This document shows positions 55,037 to 63,000 of a stretch of DNA of 64,000 bases, one piece after another. How positions within the stretch are numbered: the stretch's first letter is position 1; each line of letters starts with the position of its first letter. Source of the stretch: Variovorax paradoxus (GTDB lineage Bacteria; Pseudomonadota; Gammaproteobacteria; Burkholderiales; Burkholderiaceae_C). A program made the position numbers and the translations under genes. The DNA lies in contig NZ_LR743507.1 of NCBI RefSeq assembly GCF_902712855.1, positions 620,001-684,000 on the forward strand. The letters run 5' to 3'. The notes beneath the pieces are model-generated. The model did not search any database, was not told the origin of the DNA, and saw only the letters and a list, made by a program, of their open reading frames with translations.

Positions 55037-57058
55037 ATGCCCGTTGCCCAAACCCCTCCCAACATTCCCCAGATACGCCTCTACCAGGACTGGTTGCGCG
55101 AGACCCGCGGCCTTGCCTTCGACAGCTACGACGCCATGTGGCGCTGGTCCGTCACCGAGCTCGATGCCTTCTGGCAGAGCATCTGGGACTACGCCCGCAT
55201 CGAGTCGCCGACGCCGCACACGGCAGTGCTCGCCGAGCGGCGCATGCCCGGCGCGCGATGGTTTCCCGGCGCGCAGGTCAACTACGCGCGCGAGGTGCTG
55301 CGCCATGTCGACGCAGCGCATGCCGCCGGCATGCCCGCCATCGTGAGCGACAACGAACGCGGCGAAGTGCGCGAGATGTCGTGGCCCGAAATGCGCCGCC
55401 AGGTCGCATCGGTGGCGCTCACGCTCAAGTCGCTCGGCGTGCAGCGCGGCGACCGCGTGGCGGCCTACATGCCCAACGTGCCCGAGACCATGGTCGCGTT
55501 CCTCGCTTGCTCCAGCATCGGTGCCGTGTGGAGCGTGTGCGCGCCCGACATGGGCACCGCCGCCGTGGCCGACCGCTTCCGCCAGATCGAGCCCAAGGTG
55601 CTGATCGCGGTGGACGGCGTGCACTACGGCGGCAAGCCGCTGGACCGCAGCGCCGTGGTGCAGGAGCTGCGCGCCCAGCTGCCCAGCGTGCAGAAGCTGC
55701 TGCTGGTGAAGTCGCCCTATGCGGCCAGCCACGTGCCGCATGACATCGAATGGGTGCACGCCACCGACCGCTACGACGACAAGGTCGCCGCCTTCGAACC
55801 CGAGTGGCTGCCCTTCGACCATCCGATCTGGATCGTCTACTCGAGCGGCACTACTGGCCTGCCGAAGCCCATCGTGCACGGGCAGGGCGGCATCATCCTC
55901 ACGATGCACGCGTGCGGGCTTCACAACGACGTGGGACCGAGCTACGGCGCCAACAACTTCGGCGAGCGCTACCACTGGTACAGCTCCACCGGCTGGGTCA
56001 TGTGGAACTCGCAACTCTCGGGAATGGCCTTCGGCGCCACCATCTGCATCTACGACGGCAATCCGGCCGGCAGCAAGGAAAAGCCCGACTGGAGCGTGCT
56101 GTGGCGCTTCGTCGCGCGCCACCAGGTCACCTTCTTCGGCGCGGGCGCGGCCTATTTCACCAACTGCATGAAGGCCGGCCTGGTCGCCAGGGACTGCGGC
56201 GACCTGTCGCGCGTGCGCGCGCTCGGCAGCACCGGCTCGCCCCTGCCCGACGAGGTGCAGCGCTGGGGCTCGAGGCAGATCCTCGACGCGGGTTCGAAGG
56301 AGGTCTGGTGGTGCAACATCTCCGGCGGCACCGACTTCTGCGGTGCCTTCGTCGGCGGCAACCGCGACCTGCCCGAGGTGCCGGGCCAGATGCAGTGCCG
56401 CGAACTCGGCCACGCGGTCGAGGCCTGGGACGAGAACGGCCAGAGCGTCATCGGCGAGGTGGGCGAACTCGTGTGCACGCAGCCGATTCCGTCGATGCCG
56501 CTGTACTTCTGGGGCGACGAAGGCAACGCGCGCTACCTGTCGAGCTACTTCGATACCTACCCGGGCGTGTGGCGCCACGGAGACTGGATCAGGATCGGGG
56601 CCGATGGCGGCTGCATCATCTACGGCCGCAGCGACGCCACCATCAACCGCCAGGGCCTGCGCATGGGCACCAGCGAGATCTACAGCGCCGTCGAAGGGCT
56701 GCCCGAGGTGCTCGACTCGATGGTGGTCGACCTCGAGTACCTGGGCCGCGACAGCTACATGCCGCTGTTCGTGGTGCTGCGCCCCGGCATCGAGCTCGAC
56801 GACGCGGTGCGCGCCCGGCTCAACAACGCCATCAAGACGTCGCTGTCGCCGCGCTTCGTGCCGAACAACATCTTCCAGGTTGCGGAGATCCCGCGCACGC
56901 TCTCGGGCAAGAAGCAGGAACTTCCCATCAAGAAGCTGCTGCTGGGCCAGCCGATCGAGAAGGTGGTCCACCGCGAGGCCATGGCCAACCCGGGAAGCCT
57001 CGACTGGTACGTGGACTTTGCTGCGCAGCGCGCGGCCACCGCTACCGCCTCCGCATGA
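55037..57058 (+). CDS. acetoacetate-CoA ligase (acetoacetyl-CoA synthetase)
   Basis: A 673-residue AMP-forming ligase of the acetoacetyl-CoA synthetase length class. Motifs are YSSGTTGLPKPIVHGQGG near residue 270, YHWYSSTGWVMWNSQLSG near 315, ISGGTDFCGAFVGG near 425 and RTLSGKKQELPIKKLL with the C-terminal lysine. It activates acetoacetate with ATP and CoA. Position divergent from the TetR/FAH operon suggests it consumes acetoacetate released by FAH. It is followed, with overlapping start and stop codons, by a lipoprotein gene. Confidence 0.93.
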   Translation: MPVAQTPPNIPQIRLYQDWLRETRGLAFDSYDAMWRWSVTELDAFWQSIWDYARIESPTPHTAVLAERRMPGARWFPGAQVNYAREVLRHVDAAHAAGMPAIVSDNERGEVREMSWPEMRRQVASVALTLKSLGVQRGDRVAAYMPNVPETMVAFLACSSIGAVWSVCAPDMGTAAVADRFRQIEPKVLIAVDGVHYGGKPLDRSAVVQELRAQLPSVQKLLLVKSPYAASHVPHDIEWVHATDRYDDKVAAFEPEWLPFDHPIWIVYSSGTTGLPKPIVHGQGGIILTMHACGLHNDVGPSYGANNFGERYHWYSSTGWVMWNSQLSGMAFGATICIYDGNPAGSKEKPDWSVLWRFVARHQVTFFGAGAAYFTNCMKAGLVARDCGDLSRVRALGSTGSPLPDEVQRWGSRQILDAGSKEVWWCNISGGTDFCGAFVGGNRDLPEVPGQMQCRELGHAVEAWDENGQSVIGEVGELVCTQPIPSMPLYFWGDEGNARYLSSYFDTYPGVWRHGDWIRIGADGGCIIYGRSDATINRQGLRMGTSEIYSAVEGLPEVLDSMVVDLEYLGRDSYMPLFVVLRPGIELDDAVRARLNNAIKTSLSPRFVPNNIFQVAEIPRTLSGKKQELPIKKLLLGQPIEKVVHREAMANPGSLDWYVDFAAQRAATATASA

Positions 57059-57504
57059 TGCGGCAGATGAACAGACGCAACAGCCTCCTCGTCCTTGGCG
57101 CCATGGCAGGCGCTTCGTTGCTGGGGGGCTGCGCAATGCCTTCGTCTTCCTCTTCCGCGGCGCCGTTGCGCGTGAGCGGCACGGTCTCCTATCGCGAGCG
57201 CATCGCGCTCGACCCCGCCGCCGAGGTGCGGGTGCAGCTGCTCGATGTGTCGCGCATGGATGCACCCTCGGTCGTGCTGGCCGAGCAACGCATCCAGGCC
57301 GGCGGCAGGCAACCGCCCTTTGCGTACGAGCTGAAGGTGGACGCCGCGCGCATCGATCCGCGCATGCGCTACGCCGTGTCGGCGCGCATCCTGCGCGGCG
57401 AGCAGCTCATGTTCATCAACGACACGCAGCACACGGTGCTCACGCAGGGCGCCGGCCGCACGGCCGACCTGGTGCTGGTGCGCGTGACGCAGGCCCCGCG
57501 CTAG
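57055..57504 (+). CDS. YbaY-family lipoprotein
   Basis: A 149-residue lipoprotein. The signal sequence ends in the lipobox LLGGC, after which a Ser-rich linker leads to a YbaY-like beta domain (LRVSGTVSYRERIALDPAAEVRVQL in pieces). The function of YbaY proteins is not well established. The ATG overlaps the acetoacetyl-CoA synthetase stop (ATGATG); a later ATG at 57067 is an alternative. Its last four bases overlap the stop of the convergent cyclase gene. Confidence 0.8.
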   Translation: MMRQMNRRNSLLVLGAMAGASLLGGCAMPSSSSSAAPLRVSGTVSYRERIALDPAAEVRVQLLDVSRMDAPSVVLAEQRIQAGGRQPPFAYELKVDAARIDPRMRYAVSARILRGEQLMFINDTQHTVLTQGAGRTADLVLVRVTQAPR

Positions 57505-59444
57505 GCAGTGGTCAGCAGCTCGTAGAGCACCATGCGCGTCTGCCGGCCGCGCAGCTCCACGAGTTCCTCGACGCGCCGCGTGTACAGCCGGCCCTGCAGG
57601 CCTGCAAAGGTTTCCTCCGACATCAGCATCTGCGTGCCCAACTGCTTGTTGATGGCCTCGATGCGGCTCGCCACGTTGATCACGTCGCCGAAAGCCGTGT
57701 AGGAAAGCCGGTCGTTCGATCCCAGCACGCCCGCGATCACCGTGCCCGTGTGGATGCCGATGCGCGTTCGGAACGCGGGCAGGCCCTGCGCACGCCACTT
57801 GCCGTTGAGCGCGTTCATCTCCACGTTCAGTTCGAGCGCGGCCTTGCAGGCCTGGTACTCGGCGTCGGGCAGGTCGGCGGGCGCACCCCACAGCACCATG
57901 ATGCCGTCGCCGATGAACTTGTCGACCACGCCGCCGTGTCTGGCGAACACGCCGGTCGCGAGGTTGAAGTATTCGGTCAGCATGCCCACCAGCACATCGG
58001 TGTCGAGCGACTCCGAGATCGATGTGAAGCCTTCCACGTCGGTGAACATGACGGTGATGCGCCGCGGCGAGCCGTTGGGCGCGAGCGCATGGCCTTCGTC
58101 GATGAGCTGGTTGATCACGTCCACCGGCACGAACTTGCTGAAGGCCTTGAGGCTGCGCGCGGATTCGTCCAGCGCCTGGTCCAGGTGCTGGATCTCGAGC
58201 ACGCGGCTCGGCTCGCGCGGCAGGTTGTCGAGCTCCAGCAGGCCGATGCGCCGCGCGATGTGCGAGAGGTTCTCCACCGGCGAGGTCACCAGCTTGGAGA
58301 GCTTGAGCGACATGTACAGCGCGATCGCCAGGAAGGCCAGCGCCAGCAGCAGTCCCCACAGCACGGCGCGGCGCAGGTCGCCCATCAGCATGTCCTCGGG
58401 CACCCAGCTCACCAGCTGCCAGCCCGTGGCCGGGATGAGCGAGGTCTGCACGAGGTAGCGGTGTCCTTCGAAGGCGAAGGAGAAGTCCGTGTCCTCGCGC
58501 TTGCCCGCGGTGCCGTCGGCCACCATGTGCGCATGCAGCGCGCCGAGCACGCCGCTGGGCGGCTCCAGCTTGTGGAGCACGCCGGGCTGGTCGCTGCGCG
58601 CGAGCACGCGAAAGTCGGCGCTCAGCAGCGCGCTGTCGCCGTAGCCGCCGCTGTTGAATTGCCGCACGAACTCCGACAGCCGCCCCAGCGACACGTCGCC
58701 CGCCGCCACCAGCGTCTGCGCGCTGTTGTCCGCGTAGCGGCGGCTGCCGGGCAGCGCATAGGTCACGCCGAGTTCCTGCGCGGCGGCGAACACGTAGGGC
58801 TGCGTCCAGATCGGCCCGTGCGCCGCGCGGGCCTGCAGGTACCAGCTGCGCTGCGTCGGGTCGTAGTTGCTGCGCTGGACGCCGACGCGCTGGGTGGCGT
58901 AGCGCTCCTGCGCGTCGGCCTCGGCGTCGGGCGGCCGCTTGTAGTGCCAGGTCTCGGTAGTGAAGTCCTTGCCGCGCTCGATGTAGCGCATGGCCGGCAC
59001 CGGATAGCGCAGGGCCATCAGCATCTGGCCCTTCTCGTTGCTCACGTAGACGCTGTCGAGTTCGGGCGACTGCTGCAAAAGCGTCCACAGCAGCTCGGCC
59101 GTGCGCTCCGACGCGTCGCCCGCAGGCCGCAGGCTCGGCGCCGAGCCCACCGCGTTGATGACCGACTCGGTCTTCTGCAGAAATGCCCGCACCTTGTCGT
59201 CGGTGCGGTCGTGGCTGGCCTTGTGCGCCGACACGCCGATGCGCGACACCAGCCGCTGCGAGCCCCAGTAGCCCAGCGACACCAGCAGCAGCGATTGCGC
59301 CAGCGCCACCGCGCTCACGATGGTGCCGACGTCCACCCGGAAGCGGCGCGACCGCCCGGGAGGTGGTGCCGCGGCCATGGGCGCGGCGGCTTCGATCGGC
59401 GGCGTCTCCGCCACAGCCGGATGTCCGGACGAGTTCTTGTTCAT
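57501..59444 (-). CDS. membrane sensor adenylate/guanylate cyclase (class III)
   Basis: A 647-residue protein. A cytoplasmic Ala/Pro-rich tail is followed by membrane segment 1 (about 40-62), a long periplasmic sensor region (about 65-360, with Cache-like features such as YDPTQRSWYLQA), membrane segment 2 (about 365-390) and a HAMP-like linker. A class III nucleotide cyclase domain begins at about 455: FTDVEGFTSISE and KFIGDGIMVLWGAP hold the metal aspartates, and SYTAFGDVINVASRIE follows. The lysine in KFIGD favours adenylate cyclase. A small periplasmic molecule probably regulates cAMP output. Confidence 0.9.
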   Translation of the reverse strand: MNKNSSGHPAVAETPPIEAAAPMAAAPPPGRSRRFRVDVGTIVSAVALAQSLLLVSLGYWGSQRLVSRIGVSAHKASHDRTDDKVRAFLQKTESVINAVGSAPSLRPAGDASERTAELLWTLLQQSPELDSVYVSNEKGQMLMALRYPVPAMRYIERGKDFTTETWHYKRPPDAEADAQERYATQRVGVQRSNYDPTQRSWYLQARAAHGPIWTQPYVFAAAQELGVTYALPGSRRYADNSAQTLVAAGDVSLGRLSEFVRQFNSGGYGDSALLSADFRVLARSDQPGVLHKLEPPSGVLGALHAHMVADGTAGKREDTDFSFAFEGHRYLVQTSLIPATGWQLVSWVPEDMLMGDLRRAVLWGLLLALAFLAIALYMSLKLSKLVTSPVENLSHIARRIGLLELDNLPREPSRVLEIQHLDQALDESARSLKAFSKFVPVDVINQLIDEGHALAPNGSPRRITVMFTDVEGFTSISESLDTDVLVGMLTEYFNLATGVFARHGGVVDKFIGDGIMVLWGAPADLPDAEYQACKAALELNVEMNALNGKWRAQGLPAFRTRIGIHTGTVIAGVLGSNDRLSYTAFGDVINVASRIEAINKQLGTQMLMSEETFAGLQGRLYTRRVEELVELRGRQTRMVLYELLTTA

Positions 59445-59635
59445 GCAGCTCCCTGACGACCACTCGAACGCGCCCGCTGTGCACAGGCCGCGGGCCGGTC
59501 CCCGGTGGACTCACGGCCCCGATCATTGGTGTCAGGGATCCTGGTGGGCGCCGGAGGCCGGGCGATTTTCGCTCGACTTCGGTTTTCGTGGGCTGCAGGG
59601 TCGCGGCGGCGCTGCCGAGACCGCCGAGCCAGCCC

Positions 59636-60346
59636 CTATTGCGCGTCGTGGAAGATGAGCCCCAGCGTGTGCCGCCGCCCCGAGCGCAGGCGGCTCACGC
59701 CGTGGCGCATCGTCACGCGGTAGCTGCCGCGCGTGCCCGTCACGGGCCGCTGGTTGACCGCGAAGATCACGGCCTCTCCCTGTGCCAGCGACACCACTTC
59801 GGCACGCGACTGCATGCGCGGGCGCTGCTCCGTCAACACGAACTCGCCGCCCGTGAAGTCCTGCCCCGGCACGTTCAGCAGCACGGTGAGCTGCAGCGGA
59901 AACTGCAGCTCGCCGTACAGGTCCTGATGCAGGCAGTTGTAGTCGCCCTCGCCGTAGCGCAGCAGCAGCGGGGTGGGGCGCAACTGTCCTGCCGCGTGGC
60001 AGCGCGCGAGATAGGCGGCATGCTCCGGTGGGTAGTCGGCCGGCAGGCCCATGGCCGAAGCCCAGGCGTTGGCCAGCGGCGCGAGGCGCTCGTACAGCGC
60101 GCTGCGCCACGCCGCGAGCTTCTTCGGCAGCGGATAGGCAAAGTACCGGTACTCGCCCTGGCCGAAGCCGTGGCGCTGCATCACGACGCGGCTGCGGAAG
60201 CGTTCTTCCTCGTCGTACATCGACACGAGGGCGGCGCATTCGCCTGGCGTGAAGACCGGGCCGACGGCGGCGCAGCCGCGCGCGGCAAGTTCTGCTTCGA
60301 TGCGGGGCCAGTCGAATGCGGCAACCTGGGAGGCGGGAGATGTCAT
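59636..60346 (-). CDS. 2OG-Fe(II) oxygenase superfamily protein
   Basis: A 236-residue double-stranded beta-helix protein. The iron ligands are visible as HQD in NCLHQDLYGE near residue 138 and a distal histidine in MRHGVSRLRSGRRHTLGL near 217, where the arginine would bind 2-oxoglutarate. The wording resembles prolyl hydroxylase/PiuC-like proteins; the substrate is unknown. The gene is divergent from the GFA-family gene, with 133 bases between them. Confidence 0.85.
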   Translation of the reverse strand: MTSPASQVAAFDWPRIEAELAARGCAAVGPVFTPGECAALVSMYDEEERFRSRVVMQRHGFGQGEYRYFAYPLPKKLAAWRSALYERLAPLANAWASAMGLPADYPPEHAAYLARCHAAGQLRPTPLLLRYGEGDYNCLHQDLYGELQFPLQLTVLLNVPGQDFTGGEFVLTEQRPRMQSRAEVVSLAQGEAVIFAVNQRPVTGTRGSYRVTMRHGVSRLRSGRRHTLGLIFHDAQ

Positions 60347-60479
60347 GGCCGCAGTGTCCAGGTTTCACGCGCGGTCCACTCGCCGTTTCCGGACGCCGGT
60401 CTCGGACGCCGGCCTCGGGCGTTGTTTCCAGGCGCGGTTTTCGACTTGCGAAAGATCGCCGGCAAGGTAGCCTCGGCGC

Positions 60480-60983
60480 ATGACCACATCGAACCCCACT
60501 GCCGCACCATCGGCCGCCGATTGGCAACTCCCCTGGGAAGGCGGCTGCCGCTGCGGCCAGGTGCGCCTGCGCATCACCGCGTCGCCGCTGCTGGCCATGG
60601 CCTGCCACTGCACCGGCTGCCAGTCGATGAGCGCCAGCGCCTTCTCGCTGTCGCTCGCCATCCCCACGCCGGGCTTCGCGGTGACGGCCGGTGAGCCCGT
60701 CATCGGCGGCCTGCACGGCGACTCGCACCACTACTTCTGCCCGCACTGCAAGAGCTGGATGTTCACGCGCACCGAAGGCATGGACCAGTTCGTGAACCTC
60801 CGCCCCACCATGCTCGACCGGCACGCCTGGTACGAGCCTTTCGTCGAGACCTGGACCGACGAGAAGCTGCCTTGGGCCTCGACGCCCGCGAAGCACAGCT
60901 TCGGCGCCTTGCCCGCCATGGAGGCGTTCCCGGCGCTGATCGAGGCCTACGCGAAGGAAGGCGCGCGGCCCGCCAAGGCCTGA
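60480..60983 (+). CDS. GFA family protein
   Basis: A 167-residue zinc-binding protein of the glutathione-dependent formaldehyde-activating (GFA) superfamily. The cysteine motifs GCRCGQ, CHCTGC and CPHC are all present. Many GFA proteins are not true Gfa enzymes, and the specific activity is unknown. It converges on an AraC gene with a 4-base gap. Confidence 0.87.
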   Translation: MTTSNPTAAPSAADWQLPWEGGCRCGQVRLRITASPLLAMACHCTGCQSMSASAFSLSLAIPTPGFAVTAGEPVIGGLHGDSHHYFCPHCKSWMFTRTEGMDQFVNLRPTMLDRHAWYEPFVETWTDEKLPWASTPAKHSFGALPAMEAFPALIEAYAKEGARPAKA

Positions 60984-60987
60984 CGGG

Positions 60988-61908
60988 CTACAGCGGCGCG
61001 ATCGGAATGCAGATGTTGCATTCGAACGCGCCTGTCTTCGGGTCGAATGCGCCGTCGGGCGGGTAGTGCTCGAACGCGGGGCGGCCGTCGAACTGGAAGC
61101 CGCTGGCCGGCAGCCAGTCGCGCATCAGCCGCGTCCATGCCGTGTTGATCTCCGCCGGCAGGCCCTTGAACTTCATGGCCGCATAGCGGCCTCCCGGCAC
61201 CACCATCGTCTGGAAACCGCCGTCGGGCACGAAGTCGTCCGGCACCTCCACGCCGGCGTCGTATCGCGAGTGCTCGGGTGCGGTGATGCCCGGGTCGTCG
61301 TGGCTGATGCCGTAGCGCGCATGCGACCACAGGTCGTGCGCGGTGATCCATGGCGCCACGCTCTCGTTCCAGAACGCGCCCACCGGCGCGCCGAACGGGC
61401 CGACGTAGCGCAGGCAGGCGATGGTGACCGGCGGGCGGGTGATGAGTTCGACGTTCATGGGAGCCTCCACATGCGCGGTGCTGCGCGACGAAGGTTCATT
61501 CTTCGTGAATCCGTGCAGCGCGATCTGACCGGGATTGCTGTTTGCATCGCACGCCATCGCCCCTCCGTACGCGGCGCGCCAGGCACTCGGCGAACTCCCG
61601 AAGCGTGCGCGGAACGCCCGCGAGAAAGCCTCGCCCGAGCCGAAGCCCACCGACAGCGCCGCATGGAGCACCGACAGGCGCGGCTGCGTCGCCAGCCGCA
61701 GCGCGGCCACCTCCACGCGCCGCCGCCGCACGTAGTCGCCCAGCGTCTCGCCGGCCCAGGCCGCGAACAGCCGGTGAAAGTGGAAGGCCGAGAAATGCGC
61801 CACATCGGCCAGCGCCGCCAGTTCGAGCGTTTCGTCGAGGTGCGCGTCGATGTGCGTCAGCACCTTGTGCATGCGCCGTTCGTACTCGGTGCGGCTGTCG
61901 CGCGGCAT
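60988..61908 (-). CDS. AraC-type regulator with GyrI-like effector domain
   Basis: A 306-residue regulator with the two AraC helix-turn-helix motifs at its N-terminus, residues about 12-115 (LAALADVAHFSAFHFHRLFAAWAGET in pieces, then ALSVGFGSGEAFSRAFRARFG in pieces). The C-terminal half (about 150-306) is a GyrI/SOUL-like ligand-binding domain with RPPVTIACLRYVGPFG. This arrangement resembles Rob/SoxS-type small-molecule sensors. It lies 6 bases downstream of a lysR gene on the same strand. Confidence 0.88.
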   Translation of the reverse strand: MPRDSRTEYERRMHKVLTHIDAHLDETLELAALADVAHFSAFHFHRLFAAWAGETLGDYVRRRRVEVAALRLATQPRLSVLHAALSVGFGSGEAFSRAFRARFGSSPSAWRAAYGGAMACDANSNPGQIALHGFTKNEPSSRSTAHVEAPMNVELITRPPVTIACLRYVGPFGAPVGAFWNESVAPWITAHDLWSHARYGISHDDPGITAPEHSRYDAGVEVPDDFVPDGGFQTMVVPGGRYAAMKFKGLPAEINTAWTRLMRDWLPASGFQFDGRPAFEHYPPDGAFDPKTGAFECNICIPIAPL

Positions 61909-61914
61909 GTCGGT

Positions 61915-62817
61915 TCAGCCTTGCTGCGCCTGCGCGAGCAGCCAGTCGCTGAAGAACTTCAGCAGCGGCCGCTGGTCGGACCGCTCCGGCGTCACCAGGT
62001 AGTAGTTGCGCTCGCCCGACAGCGGCCGCGCACAGGCCACCACGAGCTCGCCGCGCGCCAGCTCGTCGGCCACCAGCATCGTGGGCATCAGCGCCACGCC
62101 GAGCCCGTGCGAGGCGGCGGCCGCGAGGATGGAGAACAGCTCGTAGCGCGGGCCACCGCGCGCATCGGGCGCATCGATCTGCTGCGCGTCGAACCACTGG
62201 CGCCAGCCGTCGGGCCGCGTGCTCTGCTGCAGCAGCGGCATCTTCGCGATGGCCGCGGGCGTCACGGCCTTTCCGCGCGGCAGCAGGGTGGGGCTGCACA
62301 CCGGCACCACGTCCTCGTGCATCAGCAGCAGCGCATGCGTGCCGGCCCAGTTCTCGACCTGCGCGGGCGTGCCGGCGTAAAGCGCGGCATCGAACTCCGC
62401 GTCGGCGAACAGGAAGGGCCGCGTGCGCGTCTCGATGTGCACCACCACGTCGGGCTGCAGCGCCGCGAAGTCCTTGAGCCGCGGCATCAGCCAGCGCGTG
62501 GCGAAGGTGGGCACCGCGGCCAGCGAGAGCGAGCCGCCTTCGCCCTGGTGCGCCATGGCGTCGAGCGCGTCGCGCTCCATCGCCTGCAGGCGCAAGGCCG
62601 TCTGCCGCGCGTAGGCGGCGCCGCTGGCGGTGAGCGCCACGCCATGGCGCGTGCGTCGGAACAGCGCCACGCCCAGGAAGGCCTCGAGCGTGCCGATCTG
62701 CCGGGACACCGCGCTCTGCGTGAGGGCGAGCTCCTGCGCGGCGCGCGTGTAGCTCTCGTGGCGCGCGGCGGCGTCGAAGCACACGAGGGTCTGCAGCGGC
62801 GGGATCTTGCGGCGCAT
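61915..62817 (-). CDS. LysR family transcriptional regulator (GcvA/GcdR-like)
   Basis: A 300-residue LysR regulator. The N-terminal helix-turn-helix is LQTLVCFDAAARHESYTRAAQELALTQSAVSRQIGTLE (in pieces), and the C-terminal effector domain begins near residue 90 with SLSLAAVPTFATRWLMPRL. The wording resembles the GcvA group. It is divergent from glutaryl-CoA dehydrogenase, so it probably regulates gcdH. The intergenic region of 183 bases contains no obvious strong operator. Confidence 0.9.
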   Translation of the reverse strand: MRRKIPPLQTLVCFDAAARHESYTRAAQELALTQSAVSRQIGTLEAFLGVALFRRTRHGVALTASGAAYARQTALRLQAMERDALDAMAHQGEGGSLSLAAVPTFATRWLMPRLKDFAALQPDVVVHIETRTRPFLFADAEFDAALYAGTPAQVENWAGTHALLLMHEDVVPVCSPTLLPRGKAVTPAAIAKMPLLQQSTRPDGWRQWFDAQQIDAPDARGGPRYELFSILAAAASHGLGVALMPTMLVADELARGELVVACARPLSGERNYYLVTPERSDQRPLLKFFSDWLLAQAQQG

Positions 62818-63000
62818 GTATGCCTCAAAAGTAGGAATGGAGCGGGGTGCTTCTCAATGAAGATGCCGCTCGAACATCTCGCAAGACATTCTACAAACGC
62901 ATATCTGGGTGCGGAATCCTCGTTTGCGTCATGGTGCCTGCGTGGCTAGGATCGGCCCATCCCCCTCTTTTTCCCTTTTCCCCTCTTCCGGAGACAGCAC

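Noticed and set aside
62818..63000. CAAACG...CGTTTG inverted repeat as an operator between lysR and gcdH
   Set aside because: The arms are only 6 bases and are separated by 21 bases, and no LysR-type T-N11-A site is convincing. The region probably holds an operator, but I cannot place it.
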